Assembly (NCBI RefSeq): GCF_020177375.1
Contig: NZ_JAIWHV010000006.1
Coordinates: 1-64,000 of the forward strand
Source: Saliphagus infecundisoli
GTDB taxonomy: Archaea > Halobacteriota > Halobacteria > Halobacteriales > Natrialbaceae
Length of the DNA: 64,000 nt
Direction: 5' to 3'
Both the position numbers and the translations under genes were made by a program. The notes beneath the pieces were generated by a model. The model did no database searches. It saw only the letters and a program-made list of their open reading frames with translations, and was not told where the DNA came from. This document shows positions 1-7,961 of this stretch, one piece after another. Within the stretch, counting starts at the first letter, position 1. Each line of letters opens with the position of its first letter.

Positions 1-81
1 GAGCTCATCTCCGAGACTGTTGACGACAAAATTAAGCAGGTGCTCTTCCTCTACCTCGTTGTCTGCTTGGGTTTGTTGCAC
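1..81 (-). mobile_element. ISH3-family transposase, N-terminal part (runs off the window)
   Basis: The minus strand reads from a GTG at 81 into a peptide containing QADNEVEEEHLLNFVVNSL. This resembles the N-terminus of haloarchaeal ISH3-family DDE transposases, which begin with a Q-A-D stretch followed by an LLNFLVN-like helix. The frame is closed by a stop just upstream (TAG at about 108), so translation must begin between about 96 and 79, and GTG is the best candidate. The rest of the gene lies beyond position 1. It sits next to, and apparently inside, an older related transposase (106-654). Family assignment is by remembered similarity over about 27 residues. Confidence 0.6.
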
Positions 82-98
82 GCACTCTCCAAGCAGAC
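61..98. repeat. 10-bp perfect inverted repeat around the transposase start
   Basis: GTCTGCTTGG at 61-70 is perfectly complementary to CCAAGCAGAC at 89-98, with an 18-nt spacer. The presumed GTG start of the transposase (81-79) lies in the spacer. In a minus-strand transcript this would form a stem with the start codon in its loop. It also lies at the inferred end of the inserted element. A role in limiting transposase translation is inference. Confidence 0.6.
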
Positions 99-105
99 AC
101 TTACT

Positions 106-654
106 CTAACCCGATGTGATCGACTGAGTATCGCTTCCCTCCAAGGCTACCGATCCAAGCGTAAATCGAACGCTTGGATCGACAATACAGACGGTAGCGA
201 ACTTGTATGCACGATCGGAGCCCTGGGCTGGATTCGTTGTACAGACGCGAGGGGTCTCTTTGTCGCCGTAATAGAGCCAGTCGTGAACGTCAATAGCGAC
301 GTCGACTGGGCGAGTGAACACACGATTGCGAGCAACTCTGTCAAGGGTCGCCTCGCGGACGCGGTCGACGACCAGTTCGACCGCGTCCGCGTTGAGCCCA
401 CGCAAATGGTAGAGTACTGCTCGCGCGAGCGGATTTCGTGTGGTTGCATCAATAGCAACGTCATCACCGCGGGCAAGTTGATAGGCTTTCGCGCCAGTAT
501 TGGCGAACTCGTTGTCGAAGGCAATCCGAGCGAGGACTCGCTGGAAGTCCTCGCTTGGATATGTGGCGTTAGCAGCGATTCCAAACTCAAGTTCAGGAAA
601 TAACAGTGACAACGCTGCGCGAGTCACCTGCGTTGCCTCAGTTGTCTCGACCAT
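106..654 (-). pseudogene. Truncated DDE transposase (ISH3-like), interrupted by a second element
   Basis: This 182-residue fragment contains a VLYHLRGL segment and a D-x-H-D-W-L-Y-Y-G-D block (residues about 122-132). These match the VLYHLR and D-L-H-x-x-x-Y-Y-G-D region of ISH3-type transposases, including the first catalytic Asp. The reading frame then breaks after the residues SDTQSI, at about 120, exactly where a second ISH3-like element begins. The C-terminal half with the remaining catalytic residues is absent. It is therefore an N-terminal remnant and not a functional enzyme. The start at 654 is the first ATG in frame. Confidence 0.7.
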
Positions 655-770
655 ATCGAGACAACGAGGACAACGACAATCGTCGCTTGGTCACTTCAGC
701 AACTACTGTGAAGCGTGGGGTTCCGCTATCATTTCGTCTCATCGACCGCCGCCCCCTCCCGGGACAAGAG

Positions 771-794
771 CTTTAATGTGGTAACACATACCAC
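771..794 (+). promoter_or_regulatory. TATA element followed by a 6-bp inverted repeat (possible operator)
   Basis: CTTTAATG at 771-778 sits 23-30 nt before the GTG start at 801, the usual place for an archaeal TATA box of a leaderless gene. It runs directly into GTGGTA (778-783) and TACCAC (789-794), a perfect inverted repeat with a 5-nt spacer. A dimeric regulator bound there would overlap the TATA/transcription start. No regulator is identified. The stretch 655-770 shows no gene and may be the flank of the old transposon. Confidence 0.5.
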
Positions 795-800
795 GACACG

Positions 801-983
801 GTGAACGCCGTGTCAGTCCGAGCGAGAGACGAGAGGCGCGAGGAGCACAGTCGCCACGACGACCCCGCAGTCGCGACGGTCGAGTGCTACGAAACCGACG
901 GCAGGACCGTCTTCTTCGACGCGGAGAACCCGCTCGCCTGGATGGAGACCGCCCGAACGCTCGCCCTAGAGGAGTTCGCGTAG
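801..983 (+). CDS. Small acidic haloarchaeal protein (DUF7331-like)
   Basis: A 60-residue protein starting at GTG. The C-terminal half reads VECYETDGRTVFFDAENPLAW, a pattern I recognise from the small haloarchaeal family DUF7331, whose function is unknown. There are no membrane segments, cysteines or catalytic signature. The start is favoured because a TATA-like element lies about 25 nt upstream. It is followed after 39 nt by a second small haloarchaeal gene on the same strand, so the three genes 801-1861 may be co-transcribed. Family name is from memory; the ORF itself is well supported by codon use and position. Confidence 0.75.
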   Translation: MNAVSVRARDERREEHSRHDDPAVATVECYETDGRTVFFDAENPLAWMETARTLALEEFA

Positions 984-1022
984 GGAGACAACGCTTTTCC
1001 CCCGACCCACCCTTTTCCGACC

Positions 1023-1427
1023 GTGGACCTCGAGCCGAGCGACCACGAGCCCGAGGAGGACGACCCCGAGGAGCGGTTTCACGACCCCGACTCCGAGGGA
1101 TTGACGATCCCCTCGGCCCCCTCGCCACCCTCTCCCGAGGCGCCAGAAGTGCCCTCGCCGGGGGGCGACGAGGACGTCCCCTCGGAGATCCACTCCGCGT
1201 TCTGGCTCGTCGTGTTGACCCTGAACGCGGCCATCCTCGCGACCGCGGTCGGCGCCCTCGTGCTCGTCTTCGGCCACGGGACCCGCCCCGGGCTCGCCGC
1301 CCTCGCCTGTGGCGTTGCCCTGTTCGCGCTCGCCGCCCGTCGGTACCGTAACTCCAAGGCGCTGGCCGGAGGCGGAAGCGACGACGCCGAGAGCGATTCC
1401 GACACCGAAAGGGAGGAAGCACAATGA
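1023..1427 (+). CDS. Small membrane protein with acidic N-terminus (DUF7322-like)
   Basis: 134 residues from a GTG start. The first 55 residues are acidic and rich in Pro, Asp and Glu. Two hydrophobic helices follow (about residues 58-83 and 86-105), separated by a short turn, then an acidic tail. This suggests a small integral membrane protein. The stop overlaps the ATG of the next gene by 4 nt (ATGA), a sign of translational coupling. It resembles haloarchaeal proteins annotated DUF7322. The biochemical role is unknown. Confidence 0.75.
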   Translation: MDLEPSDHEPEEDDPEERFHDPDSEGLTIPSAPSPPSPEAPEVPSPGGDEDVPSEIHSAFWLVVLTLNAAILATAVGALVLVFGHGTRPGLAALACGVALFALAARRYRNSKALAGGGSDDAESDSDTEREEAQ

Positions 1428-1861
1428 AAACCGTCCGCGACGCCGAGGGGACCCGCTACCTCCTCCGGAAACGCTCGACGGAGTCGAGTCTCGTCTACGA
1501 CCCAGAAACGGGGGAGGAACGCTACCTCCCCAACGACCGCCTCGAGGAAGAGGAGGGAAGCGGATCGCCCCTCGAGACGGCCGCAGCGGGCGTCGATCCG
1601 GCGGTCCGAACGCTGCTTTCGGCCGTCCACGACGACGAGACGCTGGGCCTGGTGATCGCGCTCGCCGACCGGGGACCCATCGCCGTCCGCCAACTCCTCG
1701 ACGGCTACGGCCTCTGCGAGAGCGACCTCCACGGCCGGCTGGCCGAACTCGTCGCCGCCGGCCTCGTAGAGGAGGCGACGGTCGCGGGCGAACGGGGCTA
1801 CCGGGCGACCGAGGACTGCCGAGTGGCGCTCGAGATCGTTCGTCCCGACGCCGGAAGCTGA
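1424..1861 (+). CDS. Predicted winged-helix protein (DUF7346-like)
   Basis: 145 residues. The N-terminal 45 residues form a small basic/acidic module (RYLLRKRSTESSLVYDPETG). Residues about 60-140 look like a winged helix-turn-helix: a recognition-like segment 'IAVRQLLDGYGLCESDLHGRLAELVAAGLV' followed by a wing. It overlaps the preceding membrane-protein gene by 4 nt, so the pair is probably translated together, which suggests a membrane partner with a DNA-binding partner. No ligand-binding domain is visible. The DUF7346 assignment is from memory of haloarchaeal annotations. Confidence 0.75.
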   Translation: MKTVRDAEGTRYLLRKRSTESSLVYDPETGEERYLPNDRLEEEEGSGSPLETAAAGVDPAVRTLLSAVHDDETLGLVIALADRGPIAVRQLLDGYGLCESDLHGRLAELVAAGLVEEATVAGERGYRATEDCRVALEIVRPDAGS

Positions 1862-1915
1862 CACTGCCGGCTGTGACTTCCTGCCGAAAGGTAGTCCGAG
1901 GTAAGAGAACCGTGG

Positions 1916-2110
1916 CTACGTTCGACTGAAAACCCTATAAGATCCGTACGCGAGGACGCCCCCTACGGCCAGGAGGAAGAACGCTGCAAAAGGCCCTAAT
2001 GGCTCGATCGACGCGAAAAATGCCAGGTAAAACACGGCCATGATCGCGATAGCGATCAACCCAACACCATTGACAAAGTCCAGCCAGGGAAAATGGGTAT
2101 GTTTCATCAT
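1916..2110 (-). CDS. Small membrane protein, two predicted helices
   Basis: 64 residues with two hydrophobic segments (about 12-32 and 38-58) and a short polar N-terminus starting MMKHTH. An AT-rich TATA-like stretch (TTTTAAGTG on the minus strand, about 2131-2139) lies roughly 25 nt upstream of the start. That supports a real leaderless gene. No family is recognised. It is convergent with the winged-helix gene ending at 1861 and sits downstream of no obvious operon. Confidence 0.6.
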   Translation of the reverse strand: MMKHTHFPWLDFVNGVGLIAIAIMAVFYLAFFASIEPLGPFAAFFLLAVGGVLAYGSYRVFSRT

Positions 2111-2245
2111 AAGCTGTCTACGGCGGAGAACACTTAAAATTCCATCCAGTTGCCATATTGGTCGTTAGCTTGTGCACAACGTAGTCGATCTCGCATAGCC
2201 GTAGTTCGGCACGCGGGAGTCATAGGATCCAGTTCATAGTACGAG

Positions 2246-4942
2246 TCAATCCGAGGTCAACAGCGCCTCCGAAGGCGCGCTGCGCTCGAGCCGCGAGCGA
2301 TTCGAGGTCGCCGACTTCTCGACGGCGACGAGGTCGTCGGCGGCCCCGACGAGTTCGTCGTCGTGGCTGACGACGACGATCTGCTCGACGCCGATCTCGC
2401 GCATCGACTCGATCAGCGAGACGAGCTGGGTGACGTGGCCCGAGTCCAGAAAGACGGTGGGCTCGTCTAAGATCAGCGGCGGCATCGGAGCCGACCCCTC
2501 GACGCCCTCGGCGAGCAGTCGGTAGATCGCACACCGCAGGCTGAGGTTGAACAGCGCCCGTTCCCCGCCCGAGAGCTGTTCGGGTTCGAGGGGCTCGCCG
2601 TCCTTCTGGTAGATCGTGAGCCTGTAGTCGCCGTCGAGATCGATCGCCGCGTAGGAGTCGTTTCTGTAGACCAGGTCGAACGTCTCGTTGACCAGTCGCT
2701 CCAGGGTCGAGACGTTTCGCTGGCGAAGCTCCGCCCGGAGGTCGCCGTAGGTCGCCTGGAGGGTCTCGGCCTCCTCGTAGAGCGAGTCGAGGCGCTCACA
2801 CCGGACCTCGACGCTCTCCAGGCGCTCCCGGAGGCGCTCGAGTTCCTCGATCTTCTCCTCGATGCCTCCGATCGCCCCCTGGAGTTCATCGCGATCGTCC
2901 TCGAGGTCCGATAGTTTCTCGCCGACCCGCTCGAGGTAGTCCTCCGCCTCGGCCTTCCGCTCGCGGGCCTGCTCGATCCGGTCGTCGTCGAACCCGCTTT
3001 CGAGGTCGCGCTTTCGCTCGCGTTTCTCCGAGAGCCCCTCGCGGCGTTCCTCGTTCATCGTCGCCCAGTCGTCCCGGCGCTCCCGGAGCCGTTCGATCTC
3101 GCCTTCGAGCTCGCCACGTTCGCTATCGATCTCGGCCACGCGCCGGAGCGTCTCGAGGGAGTCCCTGACCTCGCCGCGCTCGGCGTTGATTCCCCCGAGT
3201 TCCGAGCGGGCGTCCGCGACCTCGCTCTCTATGTCGGTTGCCTCCTCGCGGGCGTCTGCCGCCTCCTCGTCGTACTTCTCGGCCTCCTCGCGAAGCCGGT
3301 CGCGCTGGTCGCGGCGATCCGCGAGGGTTTCGCCTTTTTCGGCGAGCAACCGGGCGGCGCTCTCGCGCTGTTCTTCCAGTCGGTCGACCCGGCGTTCGGT
3401 CTCGACCAGGTCCTCGACGCGCTCGATGCGCTCGTCGATCTCCGCGCGGTCCGCTTCCAGTTCGGACAGCTCGGCCTCGAGCTCCGCCAGCCGCTCGCGT
3501 TTCCTCTCAAGGGCATCGACGTGGGGCGAGTCCTCGACGTCCTGGCCGCACTCTGGGCACTTGCCCGCCTCGCGCAACTGCTCGCCCTCCTCGATCGCGT
3601 CCTCAACCGACCGGATCTCGGCGGTCAGTTCGGTGAGCTCCGCCGTGAGGCCCTCGCGGTCGTCTTCCAGGGCCTCGAGACGGGACTCGCTCTCCCCGAA
3701 CGCGATCGGCGCGTCCGCGAACGCCTCGCGGGCGGACTCGATCTCGCCGTCGAGCTCCTCGACTCTCCCCTCGCGTTCCTCGATCGCCTCGACGTCCTCG
3801 GCGATACGCGATTCGAGGTCGTCGGCCGCCTCGCGGGCCGCCGCCGCCTCCTCGTCGTACTCCGTGGCCTCCTCGCGGAGGCGCTCGATCTCGCCGGTCC
3901 GCTCGGTGATCGTCACTCGGACCTCCTCTAGGTCGTCCCGGAGCGCCTCGTCTCTGGCCTCCAGCTCCTCGACCCGGTCCTCGATGGTTTCCTCGTCTCG
4001 ATCGCCGTCCGCGAGATCGATCTCAGAGACGTCGGCCTCCGCGAGCAGGCCCTCGCGTTCGTCGGCGAGCCCCTCGTCCTCGCCCTTCAGCTCGCGGAGC
4101 GCCTCGCCCGCCTCCTCGCGTTTGCGCTCGGTCTCGGCGATCTTCGACCGGAGCTTCTCGATCTCCTCCTCGAGCTCTTCGATCTCCTCGCGGGTCTCCT
4201 CGTGGCGCTCGAGAACGTCCGCCGCGCTCTCCCTGGCCTCTCTGGCCTCCTCGCGCTGGCTCTCGTAGCGCTCGATCTCGGAGACGACCTCGCCGCGGCG
4301 GCTTTCGAGGGCGTTCAGTCTCTCGTGGAGGTCCTGGTCTTCCTTGCGCTCGACTTGCGTCTGCAGATCCTCGAGGACCTCCCGCTGGCCGTCCAGCACC
4401 GACTTGACGCCCAGCCGGGCGTCGCTGGCACGTTCGCGGTACTCCTCTAGAGCACCCAGCTGGAGGAGGTCGTCGATCATGTCCTGGCGCTCGCCCGGCG
4501 AGGCGTGGATCAGCTTGTTGACCTCGCCCTGGCGGACGTACGCGCAGTTGACGAACGCGTCGGCGTCCATCCGCAGGAGTTCCGAGACCGCGCGCTCGAC
4601 GTCGCGGGCGCCCTCGATCGGCTCGCCCGCGCCCTCGAGGATGCAGGTCGTCGTCGTCGCGCGATCCCCCCGGAGGCGAAGCTCGCGCTCGATCCGGTAG
4701 TCCCCGCCGTCGTGGTGGAAGTCGAGTTCGACCGTACACTCCTCCTCGCCGGTGGAGATCACGTCGTCGAGGGTTCGGTCGTCGAGCGCGCTTGAGCCGT
4801 AGAGCGCGAAGAAGACCGCCTCGAGCAGCGTCGACTTCCCGCTGCCGTTGATGCCGTGGACGACCGTCACCCCCCGGCGCAGGCGGAGGTCGGCGTCGCC
4901 GTAGCACTTGAAGTTCCGCAGGCGGACGCGTTCGACCCTCAC
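2246..4942 (-). CDS. rad50: DNA double-strand break repair ATPase Rad50
   Basis: 898-residue SMC-like ATPase that with Mre11 tethers and processes DNA double-strand breaks. Seen in the sequence: Walker A GINGSGKST at residues 30-38, long heptad-rich coiled coils, and a zinc hook CPEC near residue 459 at mid-length. The ABC signature LSGGERALF lies near 788 and Walker B LILDEPTVFLD near 820, followed by the SHDDEL switch His region. Length is typical for archaeal Rad50. The ATG overlaps the mre11 stop by 4 nt, so mre11-rad50 is a coupled operon. An acidic short tail follows the ATPase head. Confidence 0.97.
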   Translation of the reverse strand: MRVERVRLRNFKCYGDADLRLRRGVTVVHGINGSGKSTLLEAVFFALYGSSALDDRTLDDVISTGEEECTVELDFHHDGGDYRIERELRLRGDRATTTTCILEGAGEPIEGARDVERAVSELLRMDADAFVNCAYVRQGEVNKLIHASPGERQDMIDDLLQLGALEEYRERASDARLGVKSVLDGQREVLEDLQTQVERKEDQDLHERLNALESRRGEVVSEIERYESQREEAREARESAADVLERHEETREEIEELEEEIEKLRSKIAETERKREEAGEALRELKGEDEGLADEREGLLAEADVSEIDLADGDRDEETIEDRVEELEARDEALRDDLEEVRVTITERTGEIERLREEATEYDEEAAAAREAADDLESRIAEDVEAIEEREGRVEELDGEIESAREAFADAPIAFGESESRLEALEDDREGLTAELTELTAEIRSVEDAIEEGEQLREAGKCPECGQDVEDSPHVDALERKRERLAELEAELSELEADRAEIDERIERVEDLVETERRVDRLEEQRESAARLLAEKGETLADRRDQRDRLREEAEKYDEEAADAREEATDIESEVADARSELGGINAERGEVRDSLETLRRVAEIDSERGELEGEIERLRERRDDWATMNEERREGLSEKRERKRDLESGFDDDRIEQARERKAEAEDYLERVGEKLSDLEDDRDELQGAIGGIEEKIEELERLRERLESVEVRCERLDSLYEEAETLQATYGDLRAELRQRNVSTLERLVNETFDLVYRNDSYAAIDLDGDYRLTIYQKDGEPLEPEQLSGGERALFNLSLRCAIYRLLAEGVEGSAPMPPLILDEPTVFLDSGHVTQLVSLIESMREIGVEQIVVVSHDDELVGAADDLVAVEKSATSNRSRLERSAPSEALLTSD

Positions 4943-6186
4943 GAGAACTCACCGATCGAGATCTGATCGTCGCTCTCGTCCGTCGGTTTCCCCGCTTCGG
5001 AGTCGTCGGAGGCTTCGGATTCGGGCGCTTTGGCGGCTTCGTCGCTCTCGGCATCGGTCCCGTCGCCGCCCTCGCCGGAAGCGGGCTCGAACGCCGCGGA
5101 CTCCTCGAGGCCCTCCCGGACCCGGCGCTCGATGGCGTCCCGGACGTTCGCGTCCGCGAGATCGTCGTCCCTGACCACCCGATCGATGTCGCGGGCGGCG
5201 TCGCTCAGGCCGAGGTCGCGTACCCGTTTTCGGACGGCCTCGTCGGGGTCGGCGAAGTTCACCGAGACCTCGGTCTCCTCGTCGATCTCGCGGCGGTCGG
5301 TCACCCGGGCGACCAGGGCCCCGCGCTCGCTGGCGGCGGTCTCGATCGTCGCGGGGGTGATCGGCTCGCCCTCGCCCTCTACCGTGACGACGACGACCGC
5401 GTCCTCGACGTCGTACTCGCCGACGCGCTCGCGGACGACATCGCCGCCCTCGCCCTCGTGGAGGGTGACGTCGACGAAGACGAACTCGCGGCTCTCGATC
5501 CCGCGTCGGCGGATCTCCACGGCGTCGTCGAACTCGACGACGTTGTACCCCCGGCTCTCGCGCTCGCTCGCGCTCGCGCGCTCGGTCGAGCCACAGTAGG
5601 TGACCCACGTGTCCTCCACTTCGGCGGTTCCCGGTTCGTGGTTGTCCCCGAGCAGGAGGGCGTCGAACTCGACGTCCGCCTCCGCCAGGAGGGTCTCGGT
5701 CTCCCAGTCGGCGTGGGCGAACGGGGAGAACAGGCCGTGGGTGACGAGCGCGGCGTGGTCGCCGTCGTGGTCCGCGAACTCGTACTCGAGGTCCTCGCGC
5801 CGGGAGCGGGGAACGAAGTCGAGGCCGTAGAGAGCGACCTCGCCCAGTCGATAGGGCTCGCGCCCGAGGCGGGTCGCCAGCCCGAGATCGGCGAAGAGGT
5901 CGAGCCACTGGGCGTCGCGTTTGCCCTCGTGGTTGCCGACGACGGCGAGAAAGGGGATCCCCGCGTCGTCGAGGTCTCGCAGGACCGAAAGGGTGCCCTG
6001 GAGGTCGACCAGCCCCGGCCGTCGGTCGTGAAAGAGGTCGCCAGCGTGGACGACCGCGTCGACGTCGAGATCCATCGCGTCGTCGGCGACCCGACGGAAC
6101 GCTCGCAGGAAGTCCCGGCGGCGCTCGGGAGCGTTGTACTGGCGATAGCCGATGTGGGTGTCGCCGGTGTGTATCACCCGCGTCAT
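4939..6186 (-). CDS. mre11: DNA double-strand break repair nuclease Mre11
   Basis: 415-residue calcineurin-like phosphoesterase, the Mn-dependent nuclease partner of Rad50. Metal-site motifs are visible: GDTHIG (residues 8-13), HAGDLFHDR (about 47-55), VVGNHEGK (about 82-89) and VTHGLF. The final motif reads GDNHEPG where many Mre11 proteins have GHxH. The C-terminal 100 residues are acidic and low-complexity, as in other haloarchaea. It is the first gene of the mre11-rad50 operon. A TATA-like element lies 24-33 nt upstream. Confidence 0.96.
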   Translation of the reverse strand: MTRVIHTGDTHIGYRQYNAPERRRDFLRAFRRVADDAMDLDVDAVVHAGDLFHDRRPGLVDLQGTLSVLRDLDDAGIPFLAVVGNHEGKRDAQWLDLFADLGLATRLGREPYRLGEVALYGLDFVPRSRREDLEYEFADHDGDHAALVTHGLFSPFAHADWETETLLAEADVEFDALLLGDNHEPGTAEVEDTWVTYCGSTERASASERESRGYNVVEFDDAVEIRRRGIESREFVFVDVTLHEGEGGDVVRERVGEYDVEDAVVVVTVEGEGEPITPATIETAASERGALVARVTDRREIDEETEVSVNFADPDEAVRKRVRDLGLSDAARDIDRVVRDDDLADANVRDAIERRVREGLEESAAFEPASGEGGDGTDAESDEAAKAPESEASDDSEAGKPTDESDDQISIGEFS

Positions 6187-6209
6187 CTACCTCTCCCTTG
6201 CCGGGCGAA

Positions 6210-6219
6210 CCCTATAGGG
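6210..6219 (-). promoter_or_regulatory. TATA element for mre11-rad50
   Basis: The minus-strand sequence CCCCTATAGG is centred about 28 nt upstream of the mre11 ATG at 6186, the spacing expected for a leaderless archaeal transcript. No Shine-Dalgarno is needed with such a start. The call is by position and composition only. Confidence 0.5.
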
Positions 6220-6243
6220 GTTCGGAGAGTCCGGTGAAACTAG

Positions 6244-6507
6244 TCAGTCCGCGATCGAAAGCGAGTAGAGCCGTTTCCGGGCGTCCGAGAACGAAAACCG
6301 GGAGTCGATGACGTTCTGCTCGTCGAGACGGCTCAACGCGTAGCGGACGGTTCGTGCGGGAAGCAGGGTTTCCTCGGCGATCTCCCCCTGAGTCATCGTC
6401 TCGTTGTACTCCAACACTTTGGCCACGAGTTTCGCACTCGGCGGCAGCTCCCGGACGTCCTCCCAGCTCCCCCCTCCTTCCGTGCCGATCGGCTCTGAGA
6501 CGCTCAT
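6244..6507 (-). CDS. Small winged-helix transcriptional regulator (MarR/TrmB-like)
   Basis: 87 residues. A winged helix occupies nearly the whole protein: 'LPPSAKLVAKVLEYNETMT' (helix 1), 'QGEIAEETLLPARTVRYALSRL' (helix-turn-helix) and 'NVIDSRFSFSDARKRLYSL' (wing). There is no sensor domain, so it probably acts as a dimeric DNA-binding protein or general architectural factor. It is divergently transcribed from pan. The 122-bp spacer holds an 8-bp perfect palindrome that could be its operator. A TATA-like ATAATATTTT lies about 30 nt upstream of its start. Target and signal are unknown. Confidence 0.85.
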   Translation of the reverse strand: MSVSEPIGTEGGGSWEDVRELPPSAKLVAKVLEYNETMTQGEIAEETLLPARTVRYALSRLDEQNVIDSRFSFSDARKRLYSLSIAD

Positions 6508-6533
6508 CGAGTCCCCCTACAGGATACAGAGTG

Positions 6534-6543
6534 ATAATATTTT
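6534..6543 (-). promoter_or_regulatory. TATA element for the wHTH gene
   Basis: AT-rich ATAATATTTT, 27-36 nt upstream of the minus-strand ATG at 6507, stands out in a GC-rich background. Position matches an archaeal TATA box for a leaderless mRNA. Confidence 0.5.
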
Positions 6544-6553
6544 CCCTTCTGTC

Positions 6554-6572
6554 GAATAACTTCTAGTTATTC
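6554..6572. promoter_or_regulatory. 8-bp perfect palindrome between wHTH gene and pan
   Basis: GAATAACT (6554-6561) and AGTTATTC (6565-6572) are perfect inverted repeats with a 3-nt spacer. The site lies just upstream of the wHTH gene's TATA element and about 27 bp upstream of pan's. It is the shape of a binding site for a dimeric winged-helix protein, and the neighbouring small regulator is the obvious candidate. The binding partner is inference. Confidence 0.5.
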
Positions 6573-6629
6573 CATCGGACGCCCGATCCACCCGAAGCCT
6601 CTTATGAAACAGCGACTTACGGAGGGGCA

Positions 6630-7844
6630 ATGAGCGACACTGCGGACGAGATCGACCTCCCCTACGACGAGGAGGAAACGTCCCAACAGGAGAAGATCCA
6701 GGTCCTCGAGGAACGCCTCGACGGGCTCGAATCCCGAAACGAGGAGATGCGCGACAAGCTACTGGACGCAAACGCCGAGAACAACAAGTACCAGCAGAAA
6801 CTCGAACGGCTGACCCACGAGAACAAGAAACTCAAGCAGTCGCCCCTGTTCGTCGCCACCGTCCAGGAGATGACCGACGACGGCGTCATCATCAAACAAC
6901 ACGGCAACAACCAGGAGGCCCTGACGGAGGTCACCGACGAGCTCCGCGAGGAACTCGACCACGACGCCCGGGTCGCCGTCAACAACTCCCTCTCGATCGT
7001 CAAGACGCTCTCCGACGAGACGGACGTTCGCGCTCGCGTAATGGAAGTAACTGAGAGCCCCGACGTCAGCTACGACGACATCGGCGGCCTCGAAGAACAG
7101 ATGCAGGAGGTCAGAGAGACCGTCGAGATGCCCCTCGAGAAACCCGACATGTTCCGGGACGTCGGCATCGACCCGCCCAGCGGCGTGCTCCTCTATGGCC
7201 CGCCGGGCACGGGCAAGACGATGCTCGCGAAGGCGGTTGCGAACCAGACCGACGCGACGTTCATCAAGATGGCCGGCTCCGAGCTGGTCCACAAGTTCAT
7301 CGGCGAGGGGGCAAAGCTCGTCCGGGACCTCTTCGAGGTCGCCCGCGAACACGAACCCGCCGTCATCTTCATCGACGAGATCGACGCCATCGCCGCGACC
7401 CGGACCGAGTCCAAGACGTCGGGCGACGCCGAGGTCCAGCGGACGATGATGCAACTGCTCTCCGAGATGGACGGTTTCGAGGACCGCGGCGAGATCCGGA
7501 TCATCGCCGCGACCAACCGCTTCGACATGCTCGATCGCGCGATCCTCCGGCCGGGTCGGTTCGACCGCCTGATCGAGGTCCCGAAACCCGACGAGGAGGG
7601 CCGGGAACTCATCTTCGAGATCCACACCCGCGACATGAACGTCGCCGACGACGTCGAGTTCGCCGTTCTCGCCGCGGAGGTCGAGGAGGCCTCCGGCGCC
7701 GACGTGAAGGCGATCTGTACGGAAGCCGGGATGTTCGCGATCAGGGACGACCGCACCGAGATCCGGATGGAGGACTTCCGGGCGGCCTGGGAGAAAGTCC
7801 AGGCCGAAAACGACGACGAAGAGGTCTCGAAGACGTTCGCCTGA
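6630..7844 (+). CDS. pan: Proteasome-activating nucleotidase (PAN)
   Basis: 404-residue hexameric AAA ATPase that unfolds substrates for the archaeal 20S proteasome. The N-terminal coiled coil (about 20-70) precedes the OB domain. Walker A GPPGTGKT is near 190-197, Walker [10 protein letters not shown] near 245-253, then the second region of homology ([20 protein letters not shown]). A TATA-like CTTATGAA at 6601 lies about 25 nt before the ATG. A GGAGGGG string ends only 2 nt from the ATG, too close to be a good ribosome site. The C-terminus is KTFA, so the penultimate Tyr of a canonical HbYX docking motif is absent. Confidence 0.95.
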   Translation: MSDTADEIDLPYDEEETSQQEKIQVLEERLDGLESRNEEMRDKLLDANAENNKYQQKLERLTHENKKLKQSPLFVATVQEMTDDGVIIKQHGNNQEALTEVTDELREELDHDARVAVNNSLSIVKTLSDETDVRARVMEVTESPDVSYDDIGGLEEQMQEVRETVEMPLEKPDMFRDVGIDPPSGVLLYGPPGTGKTMLAKAVANQTDATFIKMAGSELVHKFIGEGAKLVRDLFEVAREHEPAVIFIDEIDAIAATRTESKTSGDAEVQRTMMQLLSEMDGFEDRGEIRIIAATNRFDMLDRAILRPGRFDRLIEVPKPDEEGRELIFEIHTRDMNVADDVEFAVLAAEVEEASGADVKAICTEAGMFAIRDDRTEIRMEDFRAAWEKVQAENDDEEVSKTFA

Positions 7845-7961
7845 GCCAGACCGGTAGAACCAACCACGGCGAGTGCCTCGGCTCAGAGAGCCAATGTACG
7901 GACACAGTTCATCCCACGAGCGAGCGAACCGTGACCGGCCCGGTCGGCCGGCGGGAGGCCG

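Noticed and set aside
3186-4268. 360-residue Ser/Arg-rich plus-strand frame
   Set aside because: Antisense of the rad50 coiled coil; Ser-rich because of the complementary codons of Glu/Arg heptads.
6621-6627. GGAGGGG as ribosome site for pan
   Set aside because: Only 2 nt from the ATG, too close; the upstream TATA suggests a leaderless mRNA.
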